From assembly GCA_027575765.1 (NCBI GenBank), contig JANBPT010000189.1:1-58759 (forward strand): a DNA stretch of 58,759 bases, given 5' to 3'. This stretch comes from Tieghemiomyces parasiticus (taxonomy: Eukaryota; Kickxellomycota; Dimargaritomycetes; Dimargaritales; Dimargaritaceae). Positions 36,498 through 47,013 of this stretch are shown piece after piece. Position 1 is the first letter of the stretch, and every line of letters begins with the position of its first letter. The translations under genes and the position numbers were made by a program. The notes below the pieces were generated by a model. The model was given only the letters and a program-made list of their open reading frames with translations, did no database searches and was not told the DNA's origin.

Positions 36498-39400
36498 CTA
36501 CACCTGGTGCAGCTGCTTCTTCATGAGGTCAATCTCGGCTGTTGAGTGGGAGGAGGAAGGGCGGGTAGGGAATGGATACAGTCAGTAGTGTGAATAATGG
36601 TTTGGCTAACCAGAATGTAGACCGATAATCCACCGTCAGCAGAAACTCGACTTGTTCAACCTACGCTTTGCTGCCAGTACCCGCGTATGCGTGTCTCGGT
36701 GTGACATACCGCGGCATAACAACCTACCTTTATAGAGCCCGATATCCGCCTCGAGGGCGGCGATCTTATGGCGGTACTGGGCCGCATTGTTCTGGTGAAG
36801 TTTCTTCTCGTTCGACAGTTGCTGCTTGAGGTCTTTAACCCTAGCCTCACTAACGGCACTGACCTGGACCGGGGTGCTATGCGCATAAAAGTGCTGGTAG
36901 AGCGGGGTGTGGCGGGCCAGCGGGGAGAGGTATGGCGCGGGGGGGATCGGGGAAGTGGCACGCGGGGTGGCGGACGCCGAGTTGGCCCCGCGGTCGTTGG
37001 CGTAGGGTGACCACCCGCCCTCGCCATTCGGGCGGAGGACCGGGGACGTGGTTAGGGAGGTGGCCGAACTACCGGCCATCCCAGCCACCGGAGGCCATTG
37101 GAAGCGACCTGGCGCGGTCTGCGGTGGGGGCTGGACTGGCGAGGTGCCCAGTTCGGGAGACATGGCTCGCGAGTGGGAAGTGCGAAGACGCTGACTGTCC
37201 GAGGCGGTGGGGGACTGCGGTTGGGCATCCACCCCACCGGTCCGGGCCCGGTTCAGTTCGGCCTGGAGGGATTCGATACGGGTCCTCTGCTCGGCGATGG
37301 TGCAGGCCATCTGCTCGATTTCAGGACTACGAGTTGGGGGCTGGTCGGGCTCTAATGTGGGCGACGGCTTGGGCGTTAGGGTTTGGTTCTGCATACACTG
37401 CAGTTCCACGATGCGGTGCTTCAGCAGTCGAATCTCATCGTCCTGGGCCGCGAGGCGCTGGTCGCGTCCAGAGGTGGATGGGCATAGCAGGGTGTCAAAA
37501 TCAAATATTAGAAGGTCGTCTAAATGACCGAAGGCATGGATCACCGGTACGGGATACACACTTGCTGGCCAGGTCGAAATTGGATTGCCATTTCAACTTA
37601 CCTGCCGCATAACTGCAATCTCCTCGTCTCCCTCGGCGGTAAGACTAACTGGTGTCTGGGCGGCCTTGGGGGAGTAACTGATCAGGGCCTTGGAATTAAA
37701 CGATGATGAGGTCAGGATCATCTTGGTCAGATGGTCGAGCCGTTCCTTCAGGGCCGTACGGGCCAGTTGGTTCTCCATGATTTCTTCCTCGTACTACACA
37801 GGGATGGGAGAGGGGTCAAGTAATGAGGTGGAGAGGTAGACAAGAGGGGAATGCCGATGAATCAGTTCTCAGCCCTTAGGGTTCTACTCGCACATGCATC
37901 CGTGTCGCTCTTACGCCTCTGGAGGGTCGACACCGTCTATCCAGTACCACCTACCTTCATGTTGGCCTGCCGCAGGCTTGCGAGCTCGTTGTCGCGGTCG
38001 ATGGTCTGGTTGACCTGCATGAGCTTATTCTTCAGCTCCAGAATCTCCATGCGGTACTTTTGGAGCAAGGCCTTATCATCGAGGATGGAGTGGGTCTCGG
38101 CGCGGATGGTGACGCGTTTGACGCGGGAGGCGAACTTGAGAGTATTCATAGTTTCGTCGTAATTAACGGCAGCGGGACTGACGGTACAAATGACCGAGAC
38201 GCGGGCATGACCGGCCAACGACGACTGGAGGATCCGGGTGAGCTTGGAGTCCCGGAACGGAATGTGGACCGACTTGTCCTCCGTCAGTTTGGCGATGACG
38301 GTTCCCAAGGTGAGAAGACTGCGGTTGATGAAGGCGCCTTCCTTGCGCCGTTCCACCGACCCCGAGGCCTTTTCGGAACCGGCCAAGTCGATCAGGTTGA
38401 GCTGCGAAATACGCACCCCACTCTCGCGGGCCGGCTGGCTGTTGCTGCGAAACCGCATCGGCGTGCCTATTCCCAGTCCGCTGTGCTCGCGGCTCTCGAT
38501 GATCAACTGGAAGATACTGTGTGACCGGGAGCTGTGCGCGTTGAAGTCGGTGGCGCCAATGTGGCGATTGGCTTCGCCGGCTTTGAGGATCCGGTAGACC
38601 TGCTGTGGGGTGGTCACCACCTCCTCTTTAAGCGGGCTGACGTAGACTCCGCGTTTCTTGTCGTCGTGGATGCGCAGATCAGCCGTGTCGGGGCTGAGCA
38701 GATCCCGGATGGTTTCATTGTAGATTTCCAGATAGGATACTCGTAGGAGGTACTCCCGCCGGTCGGAACTGATACGGATGTAGTCAAACACCTCCTCGAC
38801 CGTCTGTGGAATTACTCCCGGTTGGGCCGGGGTGCCCGTCATGGTGTATGTCTTGCCTGAAGCGGTCTGTCCGTAGGCAAACACTGTACCTGAAGGCGTA
38901 AAGTGATAGGTAATACGCATGGGGAGGGGAAATGCGGTGACGTGGACGAGTTAGACCCCAGCCGAGTGACAGGGCGGTGGTTTCCCTGGTGTAGGTCAGA
39001 TTAAGGGATGGTGCCTACGTGCTTACCATTGTAACCATCCATGGCAGATCTGTGTGTGTTAATAGTACAAAAAGATGGCGATGTCACGGGACTATTGGTT
39101 GGTGTATTTCCTTCAAATTGACCGCAGTCTTTGCGGCCCAATTATGGTACCCAGCGTGTTGGAGCGAATGAATGAGGGGCTGTAGCCTCGGCCGGCCCTG
39201 CAACATTGACTATCTTAATGGCATCAAGGCTCCGCACTGAATAGACCAAGCCGCCTTCACTAACTTACCTAACAACGTCGGACACGCTCTGCTCGTAGAT
39301 GGCACGGTTATCGCTGCCATCCAGCAGCTGGTCTGTCATGCGGTACCCGAGGTGCAAGGTGGGGGTGGGGGAGAAGAAGTTATCAGCAGATGGTTGGAGC

Positions 39401-39726
39401 CGGGCCAGTTAGGTTCCTAGATACCGGCCAATGCTTTCGTGCCGGACTCAACGCTACTGTAACCTACCAAAGTAAAACTCGGTCCCGGGCTTCTTCATCC
39501 TCTCAGAAAATTCGGCGGCAACGGCGATACGGTTCGCGAAGGGGTCGATATCCCAGGTGGGGTATAAAGTGGCATTCTCGAGCTCAAAGGCATTAGGCGG
39601 GCGCACCCGAACGGAAACCAAGACATTTTCCGTTTTGACGGGGGGTTTCGTCGTCAGGTTACTATTTAGGTAGGGCGACGCCCTGGCGGAGAAGCCCGTC
39701 GCGGAGCGCAACCGGGTCTGCTGCAT
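36498..39726 (-). CDS. Kinesin-7-like motor protein (CENP-E/Kip2 type)
   Basis: Seven exons: 39726-39468, 39332-39269, 39049-39027, 38889-37955, 37793-37602, 37457-36728 and 36538-36498, giving 747 residues. All introns are GT-AG and phases agree. The N-terminal motor starts ENVLVSVRVRPPNAFE and continues FYFDQLLDGSDNRAIYEQSV and RSAMDGYNGTVFAYG. The P-loop is GQTASGKT (residues 122-129), switch I is NAHSSRSH (232-239) and switch II is DLAGSE (283-288). RRKEGAFINRSLLTLGTVI and HIPFRDSKLTRILQSSLAGH are typical of kinesin-7. A neck/coiled coil follows (YEEEIMENQLARTALKERL), then another coil, a Pro/Ser-rich disordered middle (about residues 500-640) and a final coiled coil ending KKQLHQV. This is a plus-end-directed microtubule motor by family. 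It is short compared with CENP-E and close to Kip2 in size. Exon 3 is a 23-nt microexon. Confidence 0.93.
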
Positions 39727-42535
39727 GGCGGCCTAGTAGGAATTGGGGTGTTTCCACAGGAAGGGTGCAGCTAGTGGTGCGGAAGGGGCGGGTCTATAAA
39801 GGAACGACGCAGAATACAGCCAGTGCTGGACGCGGAAGGACAACGGTTGCTCAACACGATAGTGCAACGGAAGGGTCAAGCTCGGTACGAAAGTGAAGCT
39901 AGATAGGGTCAAAAAGTTGGCCAGGACAGTGGGAGTAGGCAGGGAGGGGGGCAGCGGAAAGGGTGCGGAGGAGTGGCAGACAGAAAGCGCTAACGTACAC
40001 AGACCGTGACAAAGCGAATGCGGTGACGGGTCAGGGAGCCCAAGCGCTAGCCGGCGGAAGGTGACAAAACGAAGACTAGGAGAGGCCGGAGGCAGAGGGA
40101 CTCCGTTATGGTGGGGTGAAGGGAAAGGGCGAGCCAGGGAAAAATGCTAAATTTAGCACCGTTGTACCGAGGAAATTCCGAATGGCGGGGTGTGGTCACT
40201 TGAGGGTCCAGCGTTGACGCGACCGGGATAGGACAGGTCGGTAGGCTGACCGCGCAACAGGGAAATATATTGGGCTGGGAAGCGGCTAAGTAGTGGGCTT
40301 GTAGCAAGTAGTTCCGCAGGCACAAAAGAGGTATTGAGTCAGGGACTGCAAGAGCATGCCCCGAATCGAGCGGGCGGCTGACGTGCAATGGCCTTGAAGG
40401 TGACAAAACGCAAAGAAGAGGGTAGAGTTAGGCAGCAGCTATCGGAGGGGCGAGAGGCTAAGCTACGGAATGACGCTAGGCTAGTGGTTGACTTCGACCT
40501 ACTAAAATCCGGGGGAAGACGAGAGAAAGGGGTGAAAGAGGCTGGTGAGCGGAGACCCGTGGGGGGGCGAGGAGGTTCAGACAACCCCCCCCCCCTCGAA
40601 GATTCGGCGTGACGACCCTACCGGAGGGATGGGGAAAGGAGACGGCCCGCACCAGAGGTTGACCATTGAACTATGGCGAGCGCCGCAGCGACCACGAGGA
40701 CGGGTAAGAAGCAGGGAGAACCCCGTGAAGGGAGTGTGCGTTGCTTTCGACCCAGTGTGGGTATTAGGGCCTGTCACATTACCATTACCCTCCCCCCACA
40801 CAAGGGCCGCGGCAATCCTACTAATGTAAACATTGCTAATCTGAACTCTCCCCCCAACAGGAAAAGACCTTGACGGTGCAGACCATACGGCCTGGTAGGT
40901 AAAAGGAGTAGGAGGGACGGTAGAGCAAACCATCGCACACTGTGGCAAACGAGGCAATATGAGTGCGACACACATCGCTTCAATTGCATGGCCAATTAAG
41001 TCCCGACAGATCCCCCTGCCAGGTCGTCACCTCCTTCACACCATAGCTTGCAGGAATGGCTGCTGAAGGGATATAGAAAAGGACATGCCTTTCTTTCACA
41101 ATTCGGATTACTATTGCCTCCACTCTACCCGAGTATCGTCCAGGCGTTTTCAAAAACAACTCCAGCAGGATGGCCTACCCCCGGCTTGTTACGAAATTCT
41201 AGAGTCGAGCCTGATGCCGACGGTACAGATCACGATTATCAACGGATCCATAGCGGACGGCTCTGCAGGGCCTTCTCCAAATGCCACCACCCCTAAGAAA
41301 CTATTCAAAAACACCATCCCTAAAATCGATATCTAAGTGATCGGGCCCGCGCCCAACTCATTGGATGACCTACCCCTGTTGCATCCTAGCTGGCCTAAGT
41401 AGACTGTCATGTTATCCTAGACAACCTCATCCATAATAGACAGCTGTTGAGGCATAGTGATTTAGGACCAGACACTACTGTGGTAACTGGTAGGGCTGAT
41501 CATCAGGAAAATATGGGAGAGCGAAATAAAACACGTGGACATTGGGACGTACCCAGTTACTGACACGTCGAACTATGAACAATAATAATAATAAAAATGT
41601 ACATCTAGTTGGGCAACAAAGCAGTGGGCTTGTTGGAGATGCCGCCCGAGGAGATGGTAACTTCCGCCTAGTAGGGCGAAGTGGGGACCTTGAGTCGATC
41701 AGATTTGCTCTAAATAGGGATAGTAGAAGCGCGCTGTAAGGTAAAGGATTTGTGGCTCAGCAAGGCGCGGTTGCAGTAGGGTAATATCTGAACGGCAACA
41801 CGCGGTATGCGAGGCAAGTGGCCGGGGTTATAATTGACCCCCCCCACCAAAAAAAATACATGAGAGGTGCGTTACGGAAGAAATACCTTTGTTATTACGA
41901 TGGAGATAGTGAAGACTGTGCACCAGGTTAATTGCAGTAGAAATAACCCTAACTTCCCGACACGGGCTTAAATGAAACCGACGATGAAGGACATGTCGCC
42001 GTGCAAGTACTGCAATTTATAAAACAAGAGCCCCAATAATCGGCACACGACGCACGATAGGAGTAGAGGGACGGGGCAAGCACCCATCCCCCTCTTCCCC
42101 TATCTTCATCGCTTCATCTTTACCCCTTTGACCATATCAAGAAACTTCCAGATTTACCGCCACTTGTTTGGTAAATATTTGTCGCCTTAGCGGTATCGCT
42201 TGATTGAAGGTCGTGCCGATTAGATTTATCATTGAGAGGCAGTTCGGATCTAAACCGTACACCTACTGCCCGGGTGCACATCTTCCCCGCCACTGTCACC
42301 TATTTACCTCGCCACTCGTTAGTTCCAATCATACAATATCATGAATAGTCAATTTAATTCATTTGAGCTTCAGGGGTGGCAGAATAATAATATTAAAAAT
42401 AGGAAGCAGAAAATACTGGCCTGAAAAGGCGGTGGATAGTTATAGTACACTAAAAATGAGCACTAGTTTGTCGCCAGAGGGAGGCAGGAGCCAACCCATC
42501 TAGCAGCAACCTCGCCAAGAACGGAGGAGGGATGC
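39727..42535. other. Intergenic region, no gene supported
   Basis: About 2.8 kb. It includes a C11 run at 40585. A possible three-exon chain at 40673-41296 is discussed among the rejected items. The rest has no coding signature. Confidence 0.5.
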
Positions 42536-42964
42536 TTAAAAGGCGTGGGGGTGGGCGCTGGCGGCAGCACGACGCTGCTTACCCTGGATCACTTCCTGTT
42601 GGCCGGACACCTTCATGTGGGCGCTGCCGACGACGGTACCAACGACCTTCTTGACATTGCCCTTGACCTGCTCGGTCATACCGCCCACCTTGCTAGCTCC
42701 GCCAACAGCGGCACCGTGGGGAGCGTGAGCGGCGCCCACCGGGTGGTGGGCATTATGTTTGCCGTGATGGTGCATCATACCAGCAGCGGCGGCGGCCGGG
42801 ACGGCGTTATGGCCGTGACCCCCAGGATGGTGCTTCTGGTGGTGCATCATACCGGCACCGGCGGCGGCATTGGAAATAGGGTGGTGGGCAGCAGGGTGCT
42901 TGTTGTGGTGGTGCATCATACCGGCTCCAGCGGCGGCAGAGGCGGCGGGGTGGCTGTTGTGCAT
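42536..42964 (-). CDS. His-rich repeat protein with C-terminal CsbD-like segment
   Basis: Single exon, 142 residues. The N-terminal half holds three imperfect copies of an Ala/Gly-MMHH-His unit: AAAGAGMMHHHNKH (residues 10-23), AAAGAGMMHHQKHH (33-46) and AAAAAGMMHHHGKH (57-70). In total 25 of 142 residues are His. The C-terminal part (about 92-131) reads GGMTEQVKGNVKKVVGTVVG...SGQQEVIQGKQRR, which resembles the CsbD fold, small helical stress proteins known from bacteria and common in fungi. No signal peptide is seen. Metal binding by the His/Met repeats is an inference from composition. A TATAAATAG element lies about 160 bp upstream, as expected for an inducible, strongly expressed gene. No intron is needed. 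Function is unknown. Confidence 0.75.
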   Translation of the reverse strand: MHNSHPAASAAAGAGMMHHHNKHPAAHHPISNAAAGAGMMHHQKHHPGGHGHNAVPAAAAAGMMHHHGKHNAHHPVGAAHAPHGAAVGGASKVGGMTEQVKGNVKKVVGTVVGSAHMKVSGQQEVIQGKQRRAAASAHPHAF

Positions 42965-44355
42965 TTTGGCGGGGTGGATGTGTAAAGAGAGGGAGGAGAG
43001 GGAGGGGAGGGAGTGTGGTGCTAATACTAGACAAATGCGTAGAGACTGTTGAGAGGAAAGATGGAGTTGTGATGATGGTGTTGATGATACGCTAGCCAGA
43101 GAGGAGGGGCATACCCGGGCCTATTTATAAGCAGTAAGGGCAACTCGGCATCACTCAGCCTGGGTTTGACATTGCTGGGTCTTAACGAGGTCAGCGCGGC
43201 TTGAAATCCCCCCACCAAAAAATAAAGATGTGACGTCGTGTATAACTCCCCGTATTCTACCGGTCGCTCATTCCAATCTAATGGGGAGGAAGGCCCAGCA
43301 CGCCTTCAGTTGACTGGGCCTAACGTACACTCACCACTGCCCAGTGGGAAGGGTACTAGGTATCCACCAATCCCCACCCGATCGACGAAAATGCAGCGTG
43401 ACGCTGGGACCTGTGGCGTCATGACACCGTCATCTTTCGGTTACCGACGGACAAGCCCAAGACACTCAATCCGAAGTATGGTGGTGAAGTTTACAGAACA
43501 TTGCGCAGGGACAGGGAAGTAGAGGGTAAAGCCAAGATTTGATTCAGATGACAGATGCGAACGATCCGATATACTATTATTACAGTATCAACTCGCCGGC
43601 TTTCTATTCCTCAGAGCTCATTGTGACATCATTGGTGAATCCATAAGCGGGATATACCGCAGGCTTGCTGACATCTCCCCCCCCCCGCTTACCGCTTTTT
43701 ACCTCACCTTGGGAAATGTCAGGTCCAGCTCGTTCACTACCCCTTGCCTCAAGTTGATGTCTCATCCGCGTTTTCCGGGTGACAATCTGACGGAGTTTGA
43801 ATCTAGCCGAATCGATGAGGTCACCTAGCCTTATGTGGTGCAGGCGACCTTTGTTTGTATATTTTTATACGCTGTGTTAGGTATCTTGTTACGGCTTCTC
43901 TACCTTCTATTCTAAGTCCTCTAGTACCCTCAGCGGTGATGCCGAGCCGGTGGACACGGCTCCCCGTGTAATACCACGTCACTTCCCGCCTCGCCTGACA
44001 ACTGTGCTCCGGATTTTGCGGAGGCCACCTCTATCTCACACTGTTAGCCTGGTATATCATCCCTTGGGCTCTCCCCGGCCAAAGCTACTATCCTCGCTAC
44101 ACGGTGTATTTTTTTTAGCACCGTAGAGTGCCATTTCCATTTCCATGTTTACTATTCCCGAAACGGGGATGGCCATCCATGTCTCAATCCACCAGTTGGG
44201 TTTGGAATTGTGTATTGAAGTTAAGCGAGGTGATGAGAGTAGAAAAACGGCAATCAAGTATCAACCAGACACCAAAAAAAGAGAACGGAGGGGAAGTGGT
44301 GAGGGGACCTGTTGAGTTATAGGTTGGCCTATTCACAGCTACTGGGCGGCGATAC
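42965..44355. other. Intergenic region upstream of the His-rich gene
   Basis: Contains the promoter of the His-rich gene (TATA at 43121-43130) and a C10 run at 43677. The rest of the 1.4 kb up to the 3' end of the GH35 gene shows no gene. Confidence 0.5.
43121..43130 (-). promoter_or_regulatory. TATA box of the His-rich CsbD-like gene
   Basis: TTATAAATAG in the sense of the gene, about 160 bp before its ATG (42964). It is a near-perfect TATA consensus and the clearest core promoter element in the window. Confidence 0.55.
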
Positions 44356-47013
44356 TCACTGCTCTCCAGCGAGCAGCGGCTGAGTCTCCCCACGCCCATC
44401 GGTGCGACGGGCATGGCGCCAGCCCACATAAGTGATGGCGACTAACCCAACACCAAACAGGCTCCACAGAATCGCCGGCCAGGGGCCGGTCATCCACGAC
44501 GGTCTGTCCTTCCCTTGGCCATGGTCATGATCAGGGGGCTGCTCGACCTCCGTTTCCTCCTCTCCTTCGAGCTCATCGGGATCCTTGCGCACCCGTCTCT
44601 GGTGCACCCGGTTAACCAGCACCACTTCACGTGGATCACCGCCAACCTCCTCGAACAGCACAATCTCGTTGGGCGCGCCGGCCGGTTTCAGCCAGTCGTG
44701 GGGCACATGGTAGTACCGCTGGGAAGGTTCACCGCAGTCGGTGCGGCATTTTTGGTCAGGGTTGAACCACCCGGCGTAGTCACAGTGGCGACAGCGGTCG
44801 GCGTCGGGGGATTCGCCCGCGACCAGCCAGTACCGGCCAATATGGTGACCGTTCACGAGGACAAAGCCCTTGGTCATGGATGCCAGGTCGAGGGCGAAGG
44901 GCGATACGCCGCGGAAATCTTGGAGGTCGGAGTCGAAGGTAAACTTGAGACGGTGCCATGCCAGGCTGGTGTTCAGGTACTGGGCCGCGGTATTCGGGTC
45001 CGTATGGATATCCCAGTGGGCGCCGGTCTCCGGGTTGGCAAAGGCGGCCGCTAAGGTCTCGGCGTCCTCGCCATCCAGGCCAGCCAGATGACCCCAACCG
45101 GCATTGGTCATGTCACGGTCATCAAGGTGGACGGTGCCGAGAATACCACGGTGGTACTCCTCCATCCGTTTTTCACCGTTGGTCCAGCCCATGGTGACCA
45201 CCAGGATCTGGAGACTGTGAGTGCCCGGGCGGTCGCCGAGTTTCAGCTTACCGAGGTCAAACTGATTGCGCTCGCTGCCGCGCTGCAGGCCGACTAAGTT
45301 ACCGTCCACGTAGACCAGCACAATTTCGTAAACCTTGGTGATAACGAGCGTATGCGGGGCCGGGTGTGTGTGGTCCACCTCGAAGTCCGTCACGTACCAC
45401 AGGTAGTCGGTCCGGTCGTCAGTGAGTGAGAGTTGCTCCTGGGGCCGGTCAAACTGTTGCGAACAGGCCGCGCGGTTAGCCGGCACGCGGTCGCGGACGG
45501 TGGTGACGACTGGGGCGTCAAGGTAGGGCCGACCCGTGGAGGGCCGGTGGGCGACCTCGAAGCCTAGCTGGGATTTCGGGTAGGACTTATCGATCTGCGC
45601 CGTGGTGTAAAGCAGACGCGGGTGCAGGTGGCCGCCAGCCAAGATGGCTACCGACCAGCGCGGCACGGTAATGGTAAGGCCACGGTAGGTGACCTTGCGG
45701 GCCTGTTTCTCGTCCGCATTGATCAAGAAAATGATACTCTTGGGCGAGGTGGGAGACCCGTACTCGTACGCTTCGACCTGGTGGTCCCCCACGACAATGG
45801 GCTGGGCGACCTCGTTGGTGAGCAGGGCGTCGGAATAGTCGAACATGAGCTGATGAAGGCGTTGCAGGTGATGGTATTTCGGGTACCGTTCCAGGCCGTA
45901 CTCGTCGAGCATCACGTCGTAGTCGTAGGAAGTAGTGACGAGAGGCCCTGAGGTACGGCCGAAATTGGTGCCGCCGTGCCACATGTAGTAGGCGTGGTAG
46001 CTGCCACCACTGGCGAACCACCGCGCTACGGCGTAGGCAATGTCCCGAACGGGCCGGGTCGGTCGGGCCTCGCCCCAGCGTTGAAACCACCCCGGCCAGT
46101 TTTCGGTCCACATTCCGGGAAAATTAGGAAACTTGCGGAAGAAGTCGCCCAGGTAGTGGTGGCAGTAAAAGTCGTTGTGGGTGGGGATCACATTGGGGAC
46201 GTCGGACCACTGACGGCACATGATCCAGGGCACGGTGGTGTTGAGACGCTGGGTGAGCTCGCCACACCAGCGGGCGAAACGATTACCGTCTTCGCCGTAC
46301 ATCCACTGGTAGTTGCCGTACTCGTTCTCAACCTGCATCATGATGATGGGGCCACCATGTTCAGGCATATAGTCGGCCACCACGTCCACCATCTTGCGAA
46401 TGAACCGTTCCATCTCACGCTGAAACGGCTCGTTCCAGGTGCGGAACTGTATACCTGGCACCAGACGCAGCCAGTCCGGAAATCCACCGTACTGCCACTC
46501 GGAACACACGTAGGGTCCCAGGCGCAGGTTGACGTAGAGCCCATGCTCTCGGGCCAGGCGCAGGAACAAAGGGAGGTTGCGACTGCCAGTGCTGAAGTCC
46601 CAATTGCCGCGCTCGGGTTCGTGCTGGTTCCAAAACACGTACGTCTCGATGGTGTTGATGCCCGCTGCCTTGCTCTTACGCATAAGCTCGGGCCACATGC
46701 TTGGGGTACTGCGCGGATAGTGAATGCAGCCAGCCATGAGAACCAGGGGCTTGTCGTTGATGGTAATGGCACGGTGGGTTACGCCCACTTTGTAGGGTCC
46801 GTGCGGGTAGGCCGGGACGGTGCCCGGCGGCAAGCTGTGGGCCACGGCCGGAAGGCCAGCGGCGGGGACTGTACCAGGGTGTTGGGCGAACGGAACCGTC
46901 CACAGGACGGCGGCGAGACCGAGGGCTAGGCCGGCGCATAGTGCGACCAGGAGGGGCCGAGGCCGACGGGTCTTGGTCCCTCCGCCACCCGGCGTGTAGG
47001 GTTCAACGGACAT
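44356..47013 (-). CDS. GH35 beta-galactosidase, plant-like, membrane-anchored
   Basis: Single exon, 885 residues from the ATG at 47013 (MSVEPYTPGGGG). It hydrolyses terminal beta-galactosyl residues by a retaining mechanism. The catalytic domain is complete: GCIHYPRSTPSMWPELM, TYVFWNQHEP, LRLGPYVCSEWQYGGFPDWL, the acid/base Glu in QVENEYGNY (second Glu, residue 231) and the nucleophile Glu in MWTENWPGWF (residue 304). HGGTNFGRTSG follows, then jelly-roll-type C-terminal domains with GFVLVNGHHIGRYW and a Cys-rich loop (CRHCDYAGWFNPDQKCRTDC). The sequence is closest in style to plant GH35 enzymes. A hydrophobic helix at residues 20-43 could be a signal anchor. A second helix near residues 846-866 (PAILWSLFGVGLVAITYVGW) is followed by basic residues and a tail with QPLLAGEQ, so the enzyme is probably tethered with its active site in the lumen or outside. 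Confidence 0.93.
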   Translation of the reverse strand: MSVEPYTPGGGGTKTRRPRPLLVALCAGLALGLAAVLWTVPFAQHPGTVPAAGLPAVAHSLPPGTVPAYPHGPYKVGVTHRAITINDKPLVLMAGCIHYPRSTPSMWPELMRKSKAAGINTIETYVFWNQHEPERGNWDFSTGSRNLPLFLRLAREHGLYVNLRLGPYVCSEWQYGGFPDWLRLVPGIQFRTWNEPFQREMERFIRKMVDVVADYMPEHGGPIIMMQVENEYGNYQWMYGEDGNRFARWCGELTQRLNTTVPWIMCRQWSDVPNVIPTHNDFYCHHYLGDFFRKFPNFPGMWTENWPGWFQRWGEARPTRPVRDIAYAVARWFASGGSYHAYYMWHGGTNFGRTSGPLVTTSYDYDVMLDEYGLERYPKYHHLQRLHQLMFDYSDALLTNEVAQPIVVGDHQVEAYEYGSPTSPKSIIFLINADEKQARKVTYRGLTITVPRWSVAILAGGHLHPRLLYTTAQIDKSYPKSQLGFEVAHRPSTGRPYLDAPVVTTVRDRVPANRAACSQQFDRPQEQLSLTDDRTDYLWYVTDFEVDHTHPAPHTLVITKVYEIVLVYVDGNLVGLQRGSERNQFDLGKLKLGDRPGTHSLQILVVTMGWTNGEKRMEEYHRGILGTVHLDDRDMTNAGWGHLAGLDGEDAETLAAAFANPETGAHWDIHTDPNTAAQYLNTSLAWHRLKFTFDSDLQDFRGVSPFALDLASMTKGFVLVNGHHIGRYWLVAGESPDADRCRHCDYAGWFNPDQKCRTDCGEPSQRYYHVPHDWLKPAGAPNEIVLFEEVGGDPREVVLVNRVHQRRVRKDPDELEGEEETEVEQPPDHDHGQGKDRPSWMTGPWPAILWSLFGVGLVAITYVGWRHARRTDGRGETQPLLAGEQ

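Noticed and set aside
40673..41296. Possible three-exon gene (MASAAATTRTG, then GKDLDGADHTA, then LQEWLLKGYRKG) with consistent phases
   Set aside because: Donors and acceptors exist (GTAAGA, CAACAG, GTAGGT, CCATAG) and phases agree, but codon use in the last exon is unlike the real genes, the product matches no family and two frames are equally open downstream. Chance is likely. cDNA would settle it.
45976..46929. 317-codon plus-strand frame opposite the GH35 gene
   Set aside because: Antisense shadow caused by GC-rich third positions. It has no domain and no independent start context.
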